A stretch of DNA of 64,000 nt from Zavarzinia marina (GTDB lineage Bacteria > Pseudomonadota > Alphaproteobacteria > Zavarziniales > Zavarziniaceae). The notes below the pieces were generated by a model. That model was given only the letters and a program-made list of their open reading frames with translations, did not search any database and was not told where the DNA came from. The stretch lies in the NCBI RefSeq assembly GCF_021568905.1, contig NZ_JAKGSB010000002.1:600079-664078 (forward strand), written 5' to 3'. Below are positions 1-9,347 of the stretch, piece after piece. Numbering within the stretch: position 1 is the stretch's first letter; each line of letters begins with the position of its first letter. The translations under genes and the position numbers were made by a program.

Positions 1-33
1 AGACCGTGCGCCGGGCGAGGCGTTTCCAGGGTT

Positions 34-1320
34 TCATTCGCCGCCCTCATAGGCTACGCGCCAGATCGTGCCGCCGACATCGTCGGCGACCAGCAGGGCG
101 CCGTCGGGCGCCACCGCGACGGCGGCGGGCCGGCCCCAGACTTCCGCCCGACCGTCGCTGCCCGGGGCATCGAGGCGGAAACCGTCGAGGAAGATTTCAT
201 AGCGATTGGCGACCGGCCGCCCTTCCTCGAAATCGACGCGCGCGACCTGATAGCCGCGCGGCGTGCCGGCGTTCCAGCTTCCGTGCAAGGCGACGAAGGC
301 GTCGCCACGATAGTCGGGGGGAAATGCCGCACCCGTGTAGAAGGCGAGGCCGAGGGGGGCGGAATGGCTGCGGAACAGGACCTCCGGCATGCGCGTGGCG
401 GCGACCAGATCGGGGCTGCGGTCGCCGAAGCGCGGGTCCGGCACACCCATGTAGGCATAGGGCCAGCCGTAGAAGCCCCCCTGCACCACTTCCGCCAGAT
501 AATCGGGCACGAGATCGTCGCCGAGGCCGTCGCGCTCGTTCACCACGGTCCAGAGATGGCCGGTCCCCGGCTCGACCGCGAGACCGACCGGATTGCGCAG
601 CCCCGCGGCGAAGGTCTCGCCCGTGCCGCCGGCGGCGGGATAGCGCCGGATGGTGGCGCGGGGCGCCGGCTCCTCCGCCAGATTGCCCTCGCTGCCGATG
701 GCGACGAAAAAGGCGGAACCATCCGCCGAAAAGGCGAGATTGCGGGTCCAATGGCCGCCCGGCTCGCCGAAATCGTCCTCGGCCGTGATCCGCTCGGGCG
801 TGGCCGCCGCCCGCTCGGCGCCGTCGTAGGGCAGGCGCCAGACGCCATGGGCATCGGCGACGAAGAGCGTCTCGCCCTGGAAGGCGAGGCCATAGGGCAG
901 TTCGAGACCGTCGAGATAGGCGCTGCGGCTCTCCGCCACGCCGTCGCCGTCGCCGTCGACCAGGCGCGTGACCACGCCGGCCCGCGACTGCGCCAGCAGG
1001 ATCGCGCCATCGGGAGCCACGGCGAAGGCGCGGGGATGGGCCAGCCCGTCGACGAACAGATTGACCGCGAAGCCGGGCGGCGCCACGGGCGCCACGCCAT
1101 CCGGCCGCGCCACTTTGCGCGGACCGTTGTAGGCGCTGCCCGTGGCATGGGGCGGCGGCAGGTCGGCCGGATCGACCGAGATCGACATGCCCGGCTCCGA
1201 GCCGTGTGCCGGCGATGCGAGGGCGAGCGTCAGCAGGGTGAAGGAAGCTGTTAACCCGCGTCTGGCAGGATGCCGGCCATGCCCGATGCCGCCAAACCCT
1301 TCCCGATGAACCGCCGTCAT
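34..1320 (-). CDS. Sorbosone dehydrogenase-like PQQ-type beta-propeller, secreted
   Basis: 428 aa. The N-terminus is a hydrophobic export signal (TASFTLLTLALASPAHG), so the protein is probably periplasmic. The body has propeller-blade sequence (HPRAFAVAPDGAILLAQSRAG, GLRNPVGLAVEPGTGHLW, NERDGLGDD) typical of the glucose/L-sorbosone dehydrogenase family, which oxidises sugars or related alcohols, often with PQQ. The ATG at 1320 is the only in-frame start that keeps the signal peptide, and AGGGTCAGGAA precedes it. This start lies inside the 5' end of the divergent gene at 1279. The substrate cannot be told from sequence. Alternative: a PQQ-independent propeller lactonase or adhesin. Confidence 0.8.
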   Translation of the reverse strand: MTAVHREGFGGIGHGRHPARRGLTASFTLLTLALASPAHGSEPGMSISVDPADLPPPHATGSAYNGPRKVARPDGVAPVAPPGFAVNLFVDGLAHPRAFAVAPDGAILLAQSRAGVVTRLVDGDGDGVAESRSAYLDGLELPYGLAFQGETLFVADAHGVWRLPYDGAERAAATPERITAEDDFGEPGGHWTRNLAFSADGSAFFVAIGSEGNLAEEPAPRATIRRYPAAGGTGETFAAGLRNPVGLAVEPGTGHLWTVVNERDGLGDDLVPDYLAEVVQGGFYGWPYAYMGVPDPRFGDRSPDLVAATRMPEVLFRSHSAPLGLAFYTGAAFPPDYRGDAFVALHGSWNAGTPRGYQVARVDFEEGRPVANRYEIFLDGFRLDAPGSDGRAEVWGRPAAVAVAPDGALLVADDVGGTIWRVAYEGGE

Positions 1321-1722
1321 TTCCTGACCCTCGCGCTTGGCGCGGGGCTTGCCGGCGCCGGCGCCCGTGGCGCCCGCGCGGAAGCCTCCCGCGATGGTAT
1401 CGACATCGTCGGCACCATCGTCATCCTGGCGCCATTCAACATCAGCGTCGTGCGCCGGGGCAAGGTCCGGGCGATCATGACCCTGGTCACCAATCTGGAT
1501 ATCGGGGATGCGATGCTGCGCGATCGCATCTCGCACGAACTGCCGGTGCTGCGCGACGCCTATCTGCGCTGCCTGGACCCCTATGTCGACCGCCTGGACC
1601 TGCGCCAGACGCCGGACGTGGTGCGCCTGACACAGGTGCTGCAGCGGATGACCGACGGTCTCTACGGCAAGGGCGAGACGCGGGTGCTGGTCACCCACGC
1701 CACCCTGCGGCGGCTGGCCTGA
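1279..1722 (+). CDS. Tat-exported small protein, weakly FliL-like
   Basis: 147 aa. It begins with a twin-arginine signal (NRRHFLTLALGAGLAGAGARGARA), so it is likely exported folded. The mature part (IVGTIVILAPFNISVVRRGKVRAIMTL, then a helical C-terminus ending RVLVTHATLRRLA) recalls the domain layout of FliL-like proteins, but I do not recognise a firm family. The start at 1279 has AGGA eight bases upstream; ATGs at 1270 and 1306 are alternatives. Its first 42 bases overlap the 5' end of the divergent dehydrogenase gene. Function unknown. Confidence 0.65.
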   Translation: MPDAAKPFPMNRRHFLTLALGAGLAGAGARGARAEASRDGIDIVGTIVILAPFNISVVRRGKVRAIMTLVTNLDIGDAMLRDRISHELPVLRDAYLRCLDPYVDRLDLRQTPDVVRLTQVLQRMTDGLYGKGETRVLVTHATLRRLA

Positions 1723-1723
1723 C

Positions 1724-1776
1724 GGCGCGGCCCGCGCGCCGTTCGATCGGGCGAAACCCGCCGCGCGGGCCGCGCC
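1724..1776. terminator. Long GC-rich inverted repeat between convergent genes
   Basis: A perfect 15-bp inverted repeat (GGCGCGGCCCGCGCG at 1724-1738, its complement at 1762-1776) with a 23-base loop. It sits two bases after the stop of the plus gene and just before the stop of the minus YCF48 gene. It has no T-tract. Its position suggests a bidirectional terminator or an mRNA 3'-end stabiliser. Confidence 0.5.
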
Positions 1777-1785
1777 CTCTCGGAT

Positions 1786-2784
1786 TCAGTTGGTGAGGGC
1801 GCCGGCGAAGCCGGTTTCACCGAACAGCAGGATCTTGCCGTCCTTGGTTTCATAGGCGGTGGCGAGCGCGTTGCGATCCTCGCGGGCGATACGCTCGAAG
1901 TTCTTGCCGCCGTCCTTGGAGATCAGCACCGTTCCCTCGAGCCCGACCAGCAGGATACGGCCGTCCTTCAGGACGCGGCCGAACTGGATCGAGGAGATCG
2001 TCCCGGTCTCGGACTGCGACCAGCTTTCGCCCTGATCCGTGGTACGCCAGACATTACCACGCAGGCCCATCAGCAGCACCGAGCCGTCGTCCAGCGCGAG
2101 CACGTTCCAGAACGAGCCGCTGTAGGGCGTCTCGATGACCTTCAGCTCGGACAACTGGGGATCGGTCACGAACACGTGACCGGCCTCGCCCGCGATCCAG
2201 ATCTTGCCGTCCTTCGCCTGGGTGAGCGCGTTCATGTGATAGTCGAGGTCGCCCATGGTCTTGGTGGACCAGGACTTGCCGCCGTCCTCCGTGACCACCA
2301 CCAGGCTGTAGGCGCCGATGGCGAAGCCCGACTTGTCGTCGTTCATGAAGACGTCGAACAGGGGCGTCTCGAGTTCCGGGTCGTATTCGACCAGGGCCCA
2401 GGTGTCGCCGCCGTCCTCGGTGCGCAGGATGACCGCGTCATGACCGGTGATGAAGCCGAGCTTGTCGTCGACGAAACGGACCGCCGTGAAGGTCACGTTG
2501 ACCGGCGACTGAATCTGACGCCAGGTCTGGCCCTCGTCGCTCGAAATCAGGATGTGGCCCCAGCTGCCCACGGCCACCAGGTGATCGCCGACCTTGGTGA
2601 CGGCATTGATCAGCACCTTGTCGGCATAGGGCAGGTTCATCGAGGGGAAGGGTTCGAAATTGTCCTGGCCGAGCTGGGCCTCGGCATGCGCCGGCCGCGC
2701 GATCGCGGCGGCGCCCGCCGCGAGACCGAACGCGAGCAGCGCGGCGACGGCGCTGCGGCCGAAAGGAACGACACGGTCGGACAT
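1786..2784 (-). CDS. YCF48/BNR-repeat beta-propeller, exported
   Basis: 332 aa with an N-terminal signal peptide ending near ARPAHAEA. At least five Asp-box type repeats are visible (SSDEGQTW, TEDGGDTW, TEDGGKSW, TTDQGESW, SKDGGKNF), the pattern of YCF48/photosynthesis-system-II-assembly-like propellers. In non-phototrophs such proteins often accompany RND exporters and DUF1302/DUF1329 proteins, as this one does. The start at 2784 has GGGGGAG upstream; an in-frame ATG at 2820 would add 12 residues. It is the last gene of the minus-strand array and follows the DUF1302 gene by 86 bp. The role is inferred only: a periplasmic scaffold or assembly factor. Confidence 0.8.
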   Translation of the reverse strand: MSDRVVPFGRSAVAALLAFGLAAGAAAIARPAHAEAQLGQDNFEPFPSMNLPYADKVLINAVTKVGDHLVAVGSWGHILISSDEGQTWRQIQSPVNVTFTAVRFVDDKLGFITGHDAVILRTEDGGDTWALVEYDPELETPLFDVFMNDDKSGFAIGAYSLVVVTEDGGKSWSTKTMGDLDYHMNALTQAKDGKIWIAGEAGHVFVTDPQLSELKVIETPYSGSFWNVLALDDGSVLLMGLRGNVWRTTDQGESWSQSETGTISSIQFGRVLKDGRILLVGLEGTVLISKDGGKNFERIAREDRNALATAYETKDGKILLFGETGFAGALTN

Positions 2785-2870
2785 AAAGCTCTCCCCCAGG
2801 CGTTTTCTGTTCTTTGACATGGTTCTGCCGCTTGTAGCCCGAGTCCCGCCGGTTTTCAACGCAAGCCGCA

Positions 2871-5111
2871 TCAGAATATGTACGAGACGCTGAGGCCCAC
2901 GAAGTCGCGGTCGATATAGGGATTGCGCGCCCCGCCCGTGCCGCCGCCGCCGCCCCAGCTCTTGAAATAGTTGAGGTTGAGGGTCCAGGCGTTCAGATAG
3001 TCGAACTTCAGGCCGAAGTTCATCGAGGTGACGCTCTTGGTGAAGCCCGGATTGGGTGCCGGCGTGATGCCGAAGATGCCGTGGGAGAAACCGACCGACG
3101 GGGTCATGGTGACGCCGCTCATGATGTTCGGGTAGTCCCAGAACAGCAGGCCCTGCACGCCGCCGGACCAGCGGGTCGGCTGCTTGCCGGTCGGCGGGAA
3201 CATGGGGCCGAGACTGGTCGCCTCGATCGACTCGATGATCGGAATGCCGCCGATGGTCAGCGGCCGCGTGCGGAAGCCCGAGAAGCCGTTCTGACCATAG
3301 GAGGCATATTGCGTCTCCTTGTTCAGATCGATGTAGAGGGCGCCGAATTCGACCAGGGCGAAGAGCTGGTTGGCGCCGAGAACGCGGGTGACGAAATCGC
3401 TGCCGCCGCGGATCTGGGTGAAGCGCAGCGCCGCCTGCCAGACGTCGTGGCGCTCGTCCAGGGTCTGGCTGCGGCCCGGCGTGAACTGATTGTCGAATTC
3501 CTGGAAATCCGTGTCGAGCAACGGGGCGATACCCGGGTTGCGGACGCCGAGGGGGGTCGGCGCCTTGGTCGCCTGGTCGATCGGCACGCCGCCGCCGCCA
3601 TCGTAGACGGCCGCCAGGAACGCCGGTTCGGAGAACCACACCGGGGCATCGTGCTTGTAGCTGATCTCGGCATTGATGGCGACGCCGAGGGGGTCGTAGG
3701 TGGTGTTGAAGGCAAAGCCGATCATATCGATGCCTTCGGGGTAATACATGTAGAGATGGCCGTTCTCGAGGTTCTCGAGGACCGTCGAACGGGGAGCGGT
3801 GCCAAAGGGCGGATCGACCAGTTGCGACGTGATCGGTCCGGTCAGGGCGCCGACGAGATCGGACACCGGGCCCGTGCCGAGCAGCGCGCCGACCGCCGAC
3901 GACAGGGCGTCGAGATTGCCCTGGGCGACGGTGTCGAGCACGTCGTCGACCAGGGGCGCGGGCAGCGCGGCAAGGTTCAGTTCGCCCGTGCCGTCGGCAT
4001 ATTGCGACGGCGCCACCGCCTTCAGCGACGGCAGGCGCGAGGTGTAGTTGATGTAGTAGAGCTGGAACTCGGTATTGTTGAGTTCCGGCACGAAGTAACG
4101 CAGCGCGACGCCCCAGTCGTTGACGTCCGGATCGTCCATCTGTTCGATCGGGCCGTTCACCGCGATCATTTCGGCGTTCGGATCGTCGTAATCCGACGGG
4201 TTCATGCCCGTGCCCGTGGTGTAGGAGCGGGTATCCATCGGATCGGTGAAGCTGGAGGCGAATTTCACCCCGTCGCAGAAATTGTCGGTGAAGGAGAAGA
4301 AGCTGCCGCAGGGATCGAGCTTGTAGGGCTCGAAATCGAGTTGGTAGAAGGCTTCCAGCGACATGCCCTCGATCACGTCGATGCCGGCCGAGATCATGGG
4401 CACCGGAATCAGCGCGTCCTTCAGTTCGGCGCCCGGGGTGCGGATCTTGGCGACGTCGATCGGGTTGATCACCGAGATGCCGTTGATGGTGAACAGCGCC
4501 TCGCCCCAGTTCAGGATCTGGCTGCCGACCTTCACCGTCAGGAAGCGGTCGAAGACGTCGAAATTGCCGCCGATGTAGTAGTCGAGAACCTTGGCGTCCC
4601 AATCCGCCTTGTGTTCCGCGCCGGCCGGGTAACGCCCGCTGGTATAGGGCCGCGTCTCCGGCATGAAATCGGCAAGGTCGTTGTTGGCCGCGATCGAATC
4701 GTAGAAGGCGACGCCGCGCGTGAAGAGGAAGAAGTCGCGCCAGCTCAGGCTCAGTTCGGCGCTCGCCGTGGTGATCTGGCTGATGACGTCGTATTTCTCG
4801 AAGTTCAGGTTGCCGTCGTCGTTGCCGGACGAGATCAGGCCGCCGCCGTAGTAATAGCCGTAGTTGCGCGGATCGCGGTCCGCCATGCGGAACTGGGCGC
4901 CGGTCGAGAGCGAGACGATGAGCGAGCCGCTGACCTCGTCGGTCAGATCGAAATCGAAGGCGAAGGCCGAGGTTCCGATCGCGCCCGAGCCGAGAGCGAC
5001 CGCCAGGGCGACCGTCGCCGCGGTGCCGCGAAGGCGGCCCGTCTTCGTTCCGTCATATGCGAAAGCAGGCGCGGCCCGGCCGGCCTTTGCGCGATTCTGC
5101 GCAAGTCTCAT
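2871..5111 (-). CDS. DUF1302 outer-membrane barrel protein (paralogue A)
   Basis: 746 aa. The signal peptide ends near SAFAF. The mature protein starts with the family pattern DFDLTDEVSGSLIVSLSTGAQ, then MADRDPRN and DDGNLNF. A central block (QILNWGEALFT, NGISVINPIDVAKIRTPG, VPELNNTEFQ) and a glycine-rich SWGGGGGTGGARNPYIDRDF segment precede a terminal beta-strand ending in Phe, as expected of outer-membrane barrels. Residues about 376-436 form a hydrophobic insert (LPAPLVDDVLDTV...) that is absent from paralogue C. GGGGGGAA precedes the ATG. The family is linked in the literature to hydrophobic-compound degradation loci; transport of such a substrate is inference. Confidence 0.85.
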   Translation of the reverse strand: MRLAQNRAKAGRAAPAFAYDGTKTGRLRGTAATVALAVALGSGAIGTSAFAFDFDLTDEVSGSLIVSLSTGAQFRMADRDPRNYGYYYGGGLISSGNDDGNLNFEKYDVISQITTASAELSLSWRDFFLFTRGVAFYDSIAANNDLADFMPETRPYTSGRYPAGAEHKADWDAKVLDYYIGGNFDVFDRFLTVKVGSQILNWGEALFTINGISVINPIDVAKIRTPGAELKDALIPVPMISAGIDVIEGMSLEAFYQLDFEPYKLDPCGSFFSFTDNFCDGVKFASSFTDPMDTRSYTTGTGMNPSDYDDPNAEMIAVNGPIEQMDDPDVNDWGVALRYFVPELNNTEFQLYYINYTSRLPSLKAVAPSQYADGTGELNLAALPAPLVDDVLDTVAQGNLDALSSAVGALLGTGPVSDLVGALTGPITSQLVDPPFGTAPRSTVLENLENGHLYMYYPEGIDMIGFAFNTTYDPLGVAINAEISYKHDAPVWFSEPAFLAAVYDGGGGVPIDQATKAPTPLGVRNPGIAPLLDTDFQEFDNQFTPGRSQTLDERHDVWQAALRFTQIRGGSDFVTRVLGANQLFALVEFGALYIDLNKETQYASYGQNGFSGFRTRPLTIGGIPIIESIEATSLGPMFPPTGKQPTRWSGGVQGLLFWDYPNIMSGVTMTPSVGFSHGIFGITPAPNPGFTKSVTSMNFGLKFDYLNAWTLNLNYFKSWGGGGGTGGARNPYIDRDFVGLSVSYIF

Positions 5112-5290
5112 GAGTTCCCCCCTTGGCGCCCGTGCCCGGTTTCCGGATCACGTGCCGGCGCTTCCTTCCCGTCCAGCCGGTGCCCGCCACTCTGTCGGTG
5201 GCCTTCTCGGCTTTTTGCTTTTCAAGCGGAATTCAACAGTCAGCGGTATGTCGGGGGAAGTCGGTTTTGTCCCAAATCGACGGGAACACG

Positions 5291-5320
5291 AAAAAAGGCG
5301 CGGCAGAATGCCGCGCCTTT
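5291..5320 (-). terminator. Rho-independent terminator after DUF1329-A
   Basis: A 12-bp perfect stem (AAAGGCGCGGCA / TGCCGCGCCTTT, 5294-5305 and 5309-5320) with a 3-base loop. On the minus strand it ends in a run of six T. It lies 22 bases past the final stop of DUF1329-A and 180 bases before the next gene, so DUF1302-A and the YCF48 gene may have their own promoter or depend on readthrough. Confidence 0.8.
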
Positions 5321-5342
5321 CGTTCGATCGGTGCCGTCCGGA

Positions 5343-6716
5343 TCAGCGGGTGCCGAGGCGGCGCACCGCGTCCGGCGTGAACTGGCTCGGGTCGACGTCG
5401 GTCGCATTCAGGTTGAACTGCTTTTCCTCGTTCTTCAGGGCGAAGACGATGTAGCGGCCCGACTGCAGGTCATAGGTCACTTCCAGCGCCGACGAGCACA
5501 GCGGCAGTTCGTAGGCGTTGGAGATCGGGCCTTCCTGCACGCGGAACAGCTCGCCGCGCTTGTCGTAGATGTCGACGGCGGCGATGTTCCAGCTGTCCTC
5601 GTCGAGATAGAAGACCCGGCGGCCGAAGATGTGCTGCGAACCTTCCTTCAGCTTCGAATCGACGACCCACACGCGGTGCAGCTCGTAGCGGCCGTAGGCC
5701 GGGTTCAGGGTGTTCGGCGTCAACAGCTCGTCGTACTTCACGTTGACCGAGTAGTTGTTGTAACCGATTTAGACTTCCTTCTTGCCCTTCAGGTCGAAGT
5801 TGTAGCGATCGGTCGCGCCGTTATACATGTCGAACTGGTCGGTCGTGGCCAGGCCGTCGGTGTTGTACAGCGGGTTGTCGTAGGCCAGTTCCGGCGCACG
5901 CAGGATGCGGCGGGTGCCGGGGTTGTAGATCCAGGCCTGACGCGGCATGTCCTTGGCGTTGATGGTGTCGTGCACCAGCACCACCTGACCGGCCAGACGC
6001 GCCGGCGACGTGGTGATGTTGATGTAGGAAATGCCGATGTTGTTGAGCTGCTTGATGTCGGTGACGTCGCCGACTTCCTTCAGACCCGGCCCGTTGTAGT
6101 GGAAGATGCCGAAATCTTCGTTCTTGAACAGCGTGTAGGAACCATCGCGGTTCACCGCGGCGGACGCGAAGTAGCGGCGGAACTTGAAGCCGCGATAGCG
6201 CAGGCGGTGGTTCCAGATCGCCTCGACGCCGCTCTGCGGGATCGGGAACGGATTGCCGAGAAGGGCGTCGTTCAGGCCGTTCTTGTCCTCCGTCATGGTG
6301 GCGGTCAGGGCGTTCTTCTTGTTCGCCTCATAGACGCGCTCGGGCAGGGCGCAGGTGCGGCGGGTTTCGAACACGCGCAGATAGGAGGCCGGATAGAGCT
6401 TCGTCATGGCGACGGCGCCGGGCGAGAGCTTGTCCGCGTATTGGTCGACGTTGGTGGCGTCGATCTTGAACTTCATCTGGTCGTTGGGGAACGGATCGAC
6501 GTATTTGCCGCCGGGGACATAGCCCGCGGGCGGCGTGGTCAGGCCGCCGGTCCATTCCGGGATGGTGCCGTCGGCGTTGCCGGCCTTGACGGCGCCCATC
6601 GGGGTCAGATCCTTGCCGAGACGCTCGGCCTCGGCCTGAGGCACCTTGGCGAAAGACGGCGAGCCGGCGATGCCCGCCAGCATGACGCCGGCGAGAACGG
6701 CCTTTGCGATCTTCAT
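5343..6716 (-). pseudogene. DUF1329 protein A, interrupted by an in-frame TAA
   Basis: The ATG at 6716 opens a signal peptide (MKIAKAVLAGVMLAGIAG) and a DUF1329 protein (LGKDLTPMGAVKAGNADGTIPEWTGG). Translation stops at codon 316 (TAA, 5769-5771), after LKGKKEV. The same frame then continues without a gap as IGYNNYSVNVKYDELLTPNTL and runs to a normal end (RRLGTR) at 5343. Paralogue B has GKQEAYIGYNAY here, so the TAA sits where B has a Tyr TAT: one base change. Total length (458 codons) matches B (461 codons), and no other lesion is visible. Either a recent nonsense mutation, a sequencing error, or a 315-aa truncated product. DUF1329 proteins are periplasmic and LolB-like in fold by clan assignment, as I recall it. 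Confidence 0.85.
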
Positions 6717-6751
6717 TTTGTCTCCTCCTGAAGCTCTCTCTGGGCGCTTGA

Positions 6752-9115
6752 TCAGAATTGGTAGTTAAGCGTTACGCCGACGAAGTCACGATCGATGTAG
6801 GGGTTCCGCGCACCGGCCGCCCCGCCGCCGCCGCCCCAACTCTTGTAGTAGTTCACGATGACCGACGTGTTGTTCAGATAGTCGGCCTTGAGCTGGAAGT
6901 TCACGGAATGAACGCTCTTGGTGAAGCCGGGATGTGGAGAGGGCGTCGTTCCGAACAGCCCCGACGAAAAGCCGACGGCCGGCGTAAGCGTGACGCCACT
7001 CAAGATGTTCGGGTAGTCCCAGAAGATCAACCCTTGAACACCGCCGGACCAGCGCGTCGGCGCCTTGCCCGTTTCAGGGAAATAGAATCCGTCCGGCCCA
7101 TAGGCCGGCAGATCCGTCGCCATGATCGGCGGCACGACCGTCAGGCCGTTGGCCAGGCTCAACGGCGACGTGCCGAAGCCGGAATAGCCGAACTGGCCGT
7201 AGGACGCATATTCCTGGTCCTTGTTCAGGTCGAAGTAGAGAGCGCCGAATTCGACCAGGGCCGTGACCCCCGACGCCCCCAGGATCTCCGTGATCAGGTC
7301 GGTCGCCGCGAACAGTTTGGTGAAGCGCAGCGACGCCACCCACATGTCGTGCTTCTCGTCGAGATAGACGGTGTTCGGACCCGCGCTCGAGAAATCGGGC
7401 GATGCGGTGCCCGGCACGTTGACGATCGGCGCGATGCCCGGGTTCTCACCCGGCGCGCCCAGGGCGGTGATCGGGGCATCGGTGACCGGATCGACCGGCA
7501 CGCCGCCCGCATTGTTGTAGGTCGTGACCACGAAGTCGGTCTCGGCCTTGAAGACCGGCACGTTGTGTTTCCACGACACTTCGAAGTTGATGGCCACGCC
7601 CGACCATTCCTCGAGCGTATTGAAGGCGAAACCGACCATGTCGATGCCGCTCGGGTAATATTTGTGCAGCACCGTGTTCTCGAGGTTCTCGAGCACGGCC
7701 GAGCGCGGATAGGTCCCGTAGGCCCCACCGGACCCGTCGGTCAGCAGGGCATCGACCAGGGGCTGCGCCAGCGGATCCGCGAGTGCGGCCACGATATCGG
7801 TCACCGACGAGGCGACCGGCGTGTTCAGGAGCCCGGTGAGGGACGAGGCGAGGTCGCCCAGCGCCGGCACGCCGAGGCCGGAGACGACACCGCCGAGCAG
7901 ATCCGGCACCGCCGTGACCAGCCCGGTGCCGCTCAGCTTGCCGGTTCCGTCCGCATCGTGCGGAACCACCGCCTTGATCGACGGCAGGCGGCTCGTATAG
8001 CGCATGTAGTAGAACTGGAATTCCGTGTTGTTCAGTTCCGGCACCAGGGCACGCAGGGCGACGCCCCAATCGTTGACCGAATCCGGCTTGTCGTCCTGGA
8101 GCTTCATGTTGACCGAGACGAGGCGCGGCCCGCCCAGGTCCCACGCCTGATCGTAGTCGCCCGGATTCTGCCCGGTGCCGGCGTTGTACGCGCGGGAATC
8201 GCCGTAGTCGCTGAGCACGGAAATGCCCATGGCGCCGTCGCACAGTGCATCGGTGAACGAGAAATAGCTGCCGCAGGCCTCGAGCTTGAAGGGCTCGAAA
8301 CCCCATTGGTAGAAGGCTTCGAGCGAGATGCCGCTGAACAGATCGATCGAATTGGAGATCATCGGCACCGGGATCAGCGCGTCGCGCAGTTCGGCGCCGG
8401 GCACGCGGATCTTGGCGACGTCGATCGGGTTGATGACCGAGATGCCGCCGATGGTGAACAGCCCCTCGCCCCAGTTCAGGACCTGATTGCCGATCTTCAG
8501 CGTGCCGTAGCGATCGCCGAGCTGATAATTGTAGCCGATCAGATAGTCCAGCATCTGCGCGCCGTAACGCGCGTTTTCCTGGGCCTTCGGATTGTATTCG
8601 CCCCGATAGGGCCGTTCGGCCGGGCCGTTGTCCGACAGATTGTTGGCATCCGCGATCGAATCGTAGAATGCCGTGCCGCGAGCATAGAGATAGAAGTCCC
8701 GCCACTTCAGGCTCAGTTCCGACGTCACCGTCGAGATCTGCGAGAAGACGTCGTACTTGTCGAAATTCAGGTTGCCGTCGTCGGTGCTGGCGGAATGGGA
8801 CGCGCCACCATTGTAGATGCCGACGTTGCGCGGATCGCGATCCGCCAGGCGCATCTGGAAACCGGTCGAGAGCGAGGTGATGATCGAGCCGCTGACCTCG
8901 TCGCTCAGATCGAAGTCGACCGCGAGCGCGGGAACGGCGACGCCGAGGGCGACGGCGGCCGTCAGCATGGCGCGGACCACGCGCGGCCGGAAACGGCTGC
9001 GTGCCGGCTCGGCTTCGGCGGCGATCATCGACGGAATGGCGAATGGTGTCATTTTTTTCGGTGCGGATTCCGCCCCCCGTTGCCGGGCGGAAGCACCACG
9101 ATACGCGGCACCCAT
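6752..9115 (-). CDS. DUF1302 outer-membrane barrel protein (paralogue B)
   Basis: 787 aa from the ATG at 9115, which has GGAGGGGAG upstream; a further in-frame ATG at 9175 has no better site. After a long N-region and signal peptide (AVALGVAVPALA) comes VDFDLSDEVSGSIITSLSTGFQ. It keeps the family blocks MADRDPRN (here LADRDPRN), NWGEGLFTIGGISVINPIDV, VPELNNTEF, SWGGGGGAAGARNPYIDRDFVG and a final Phe. It has the largest central insert of the set (about 7715-7960), rich in Leu, Val, Gly and Ala. It sits 35 bp upstream of DUF1329-A and is probably co-transcribed with it. Confidence 0.85.
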   Translation of the reverse strand: MGAAYRGASARQRGAESAPKKMTPFAIPSMIAAEAEPARSRFRPRVVRAMLTAAVALGVAVPALAVDFDLSDEVSGSIITSLSTGFQMRLADRDPRNVGIYNGGASHSASTDDGNLNFDKYDVFSQISTVTSELSLKWRDFYLYARGTAFYDSIADANNLSDNGPAERPYRGEYNPKAQENARYGAQMLDYLIGYNYQLGDRYGTLKIGNQVLNWGEGLFTIGGISVINPIDVAKIRVPGAELRDALIPVPMISNSIDLFSGISLEAFYQWGFEPFKLEACGSYFSFTDALCDGAMGISVLSDYGDSRAYNAGTGQNPGDYDQAWDLGGPRLVSVNMKLQDDKPDSVNDWGVALRALVPELNNTEFQFYYMRYTSRLPSIKAVVPHDADGTGKLSGTGLVTAVPDLLGGVVSGLGVPALGDLASSLTGLLNTPVASSVTDIVAALADPLAQPLVDALLTDGSGGAYGTYPRSAVLENLENTVLHKYYPSGIDMVGFAFNTLEEWSGVAINFEVSWKHNVPVFKAETDFVVTTYNNAGGVPVDPVTDAPITALGAPGENPGIAPIVNVPGTASPDFSSAGPNTVYLDEKHDMWVASLRFTKLFAATDLITEILGASGVTALVEFGALYFDLNKDQEYASYGQFGYSGFGTSPLSLANGLTVVPPIMATDLPAYGPDGFYFPETGKAPTRWSGGVQGLIFWDYPNILSGVTLTPAVGFSSGLFGTTPSPHPGFTKSVHSVNFQLKADYLNNTSVIVNYYKSWGGGGGAAGARNPYIDRDFVGVTLNYQF

Positions 9116-9347
9116 CCTGTAAACTCCCCTCCACGCGTTCAGTCCCGGGTCTTTCGGCGGCGTGTCTGCGTGCACACCTGCCGGACAATTGCCTTACACC
9201 GACCCAAGGTATCGCCGTTTAAGGCATAGCCCGGGTCTGGTTGTCGCGACAAAAATGCTCCGGTCCCTCAGTAATACGCCCAAACCGGTTTGACCATCGC
9301 CAAAACCAGAATCGGCGTCATTTTTTGGGGCGATCGCCTGCGCGGCC

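Noticed and set aside
3081..6731. A 1216-codon plus-strand open frame
   Set aside because: Antisense to DUF1302-A and DUF1329-A; no start signal and no family sequence.
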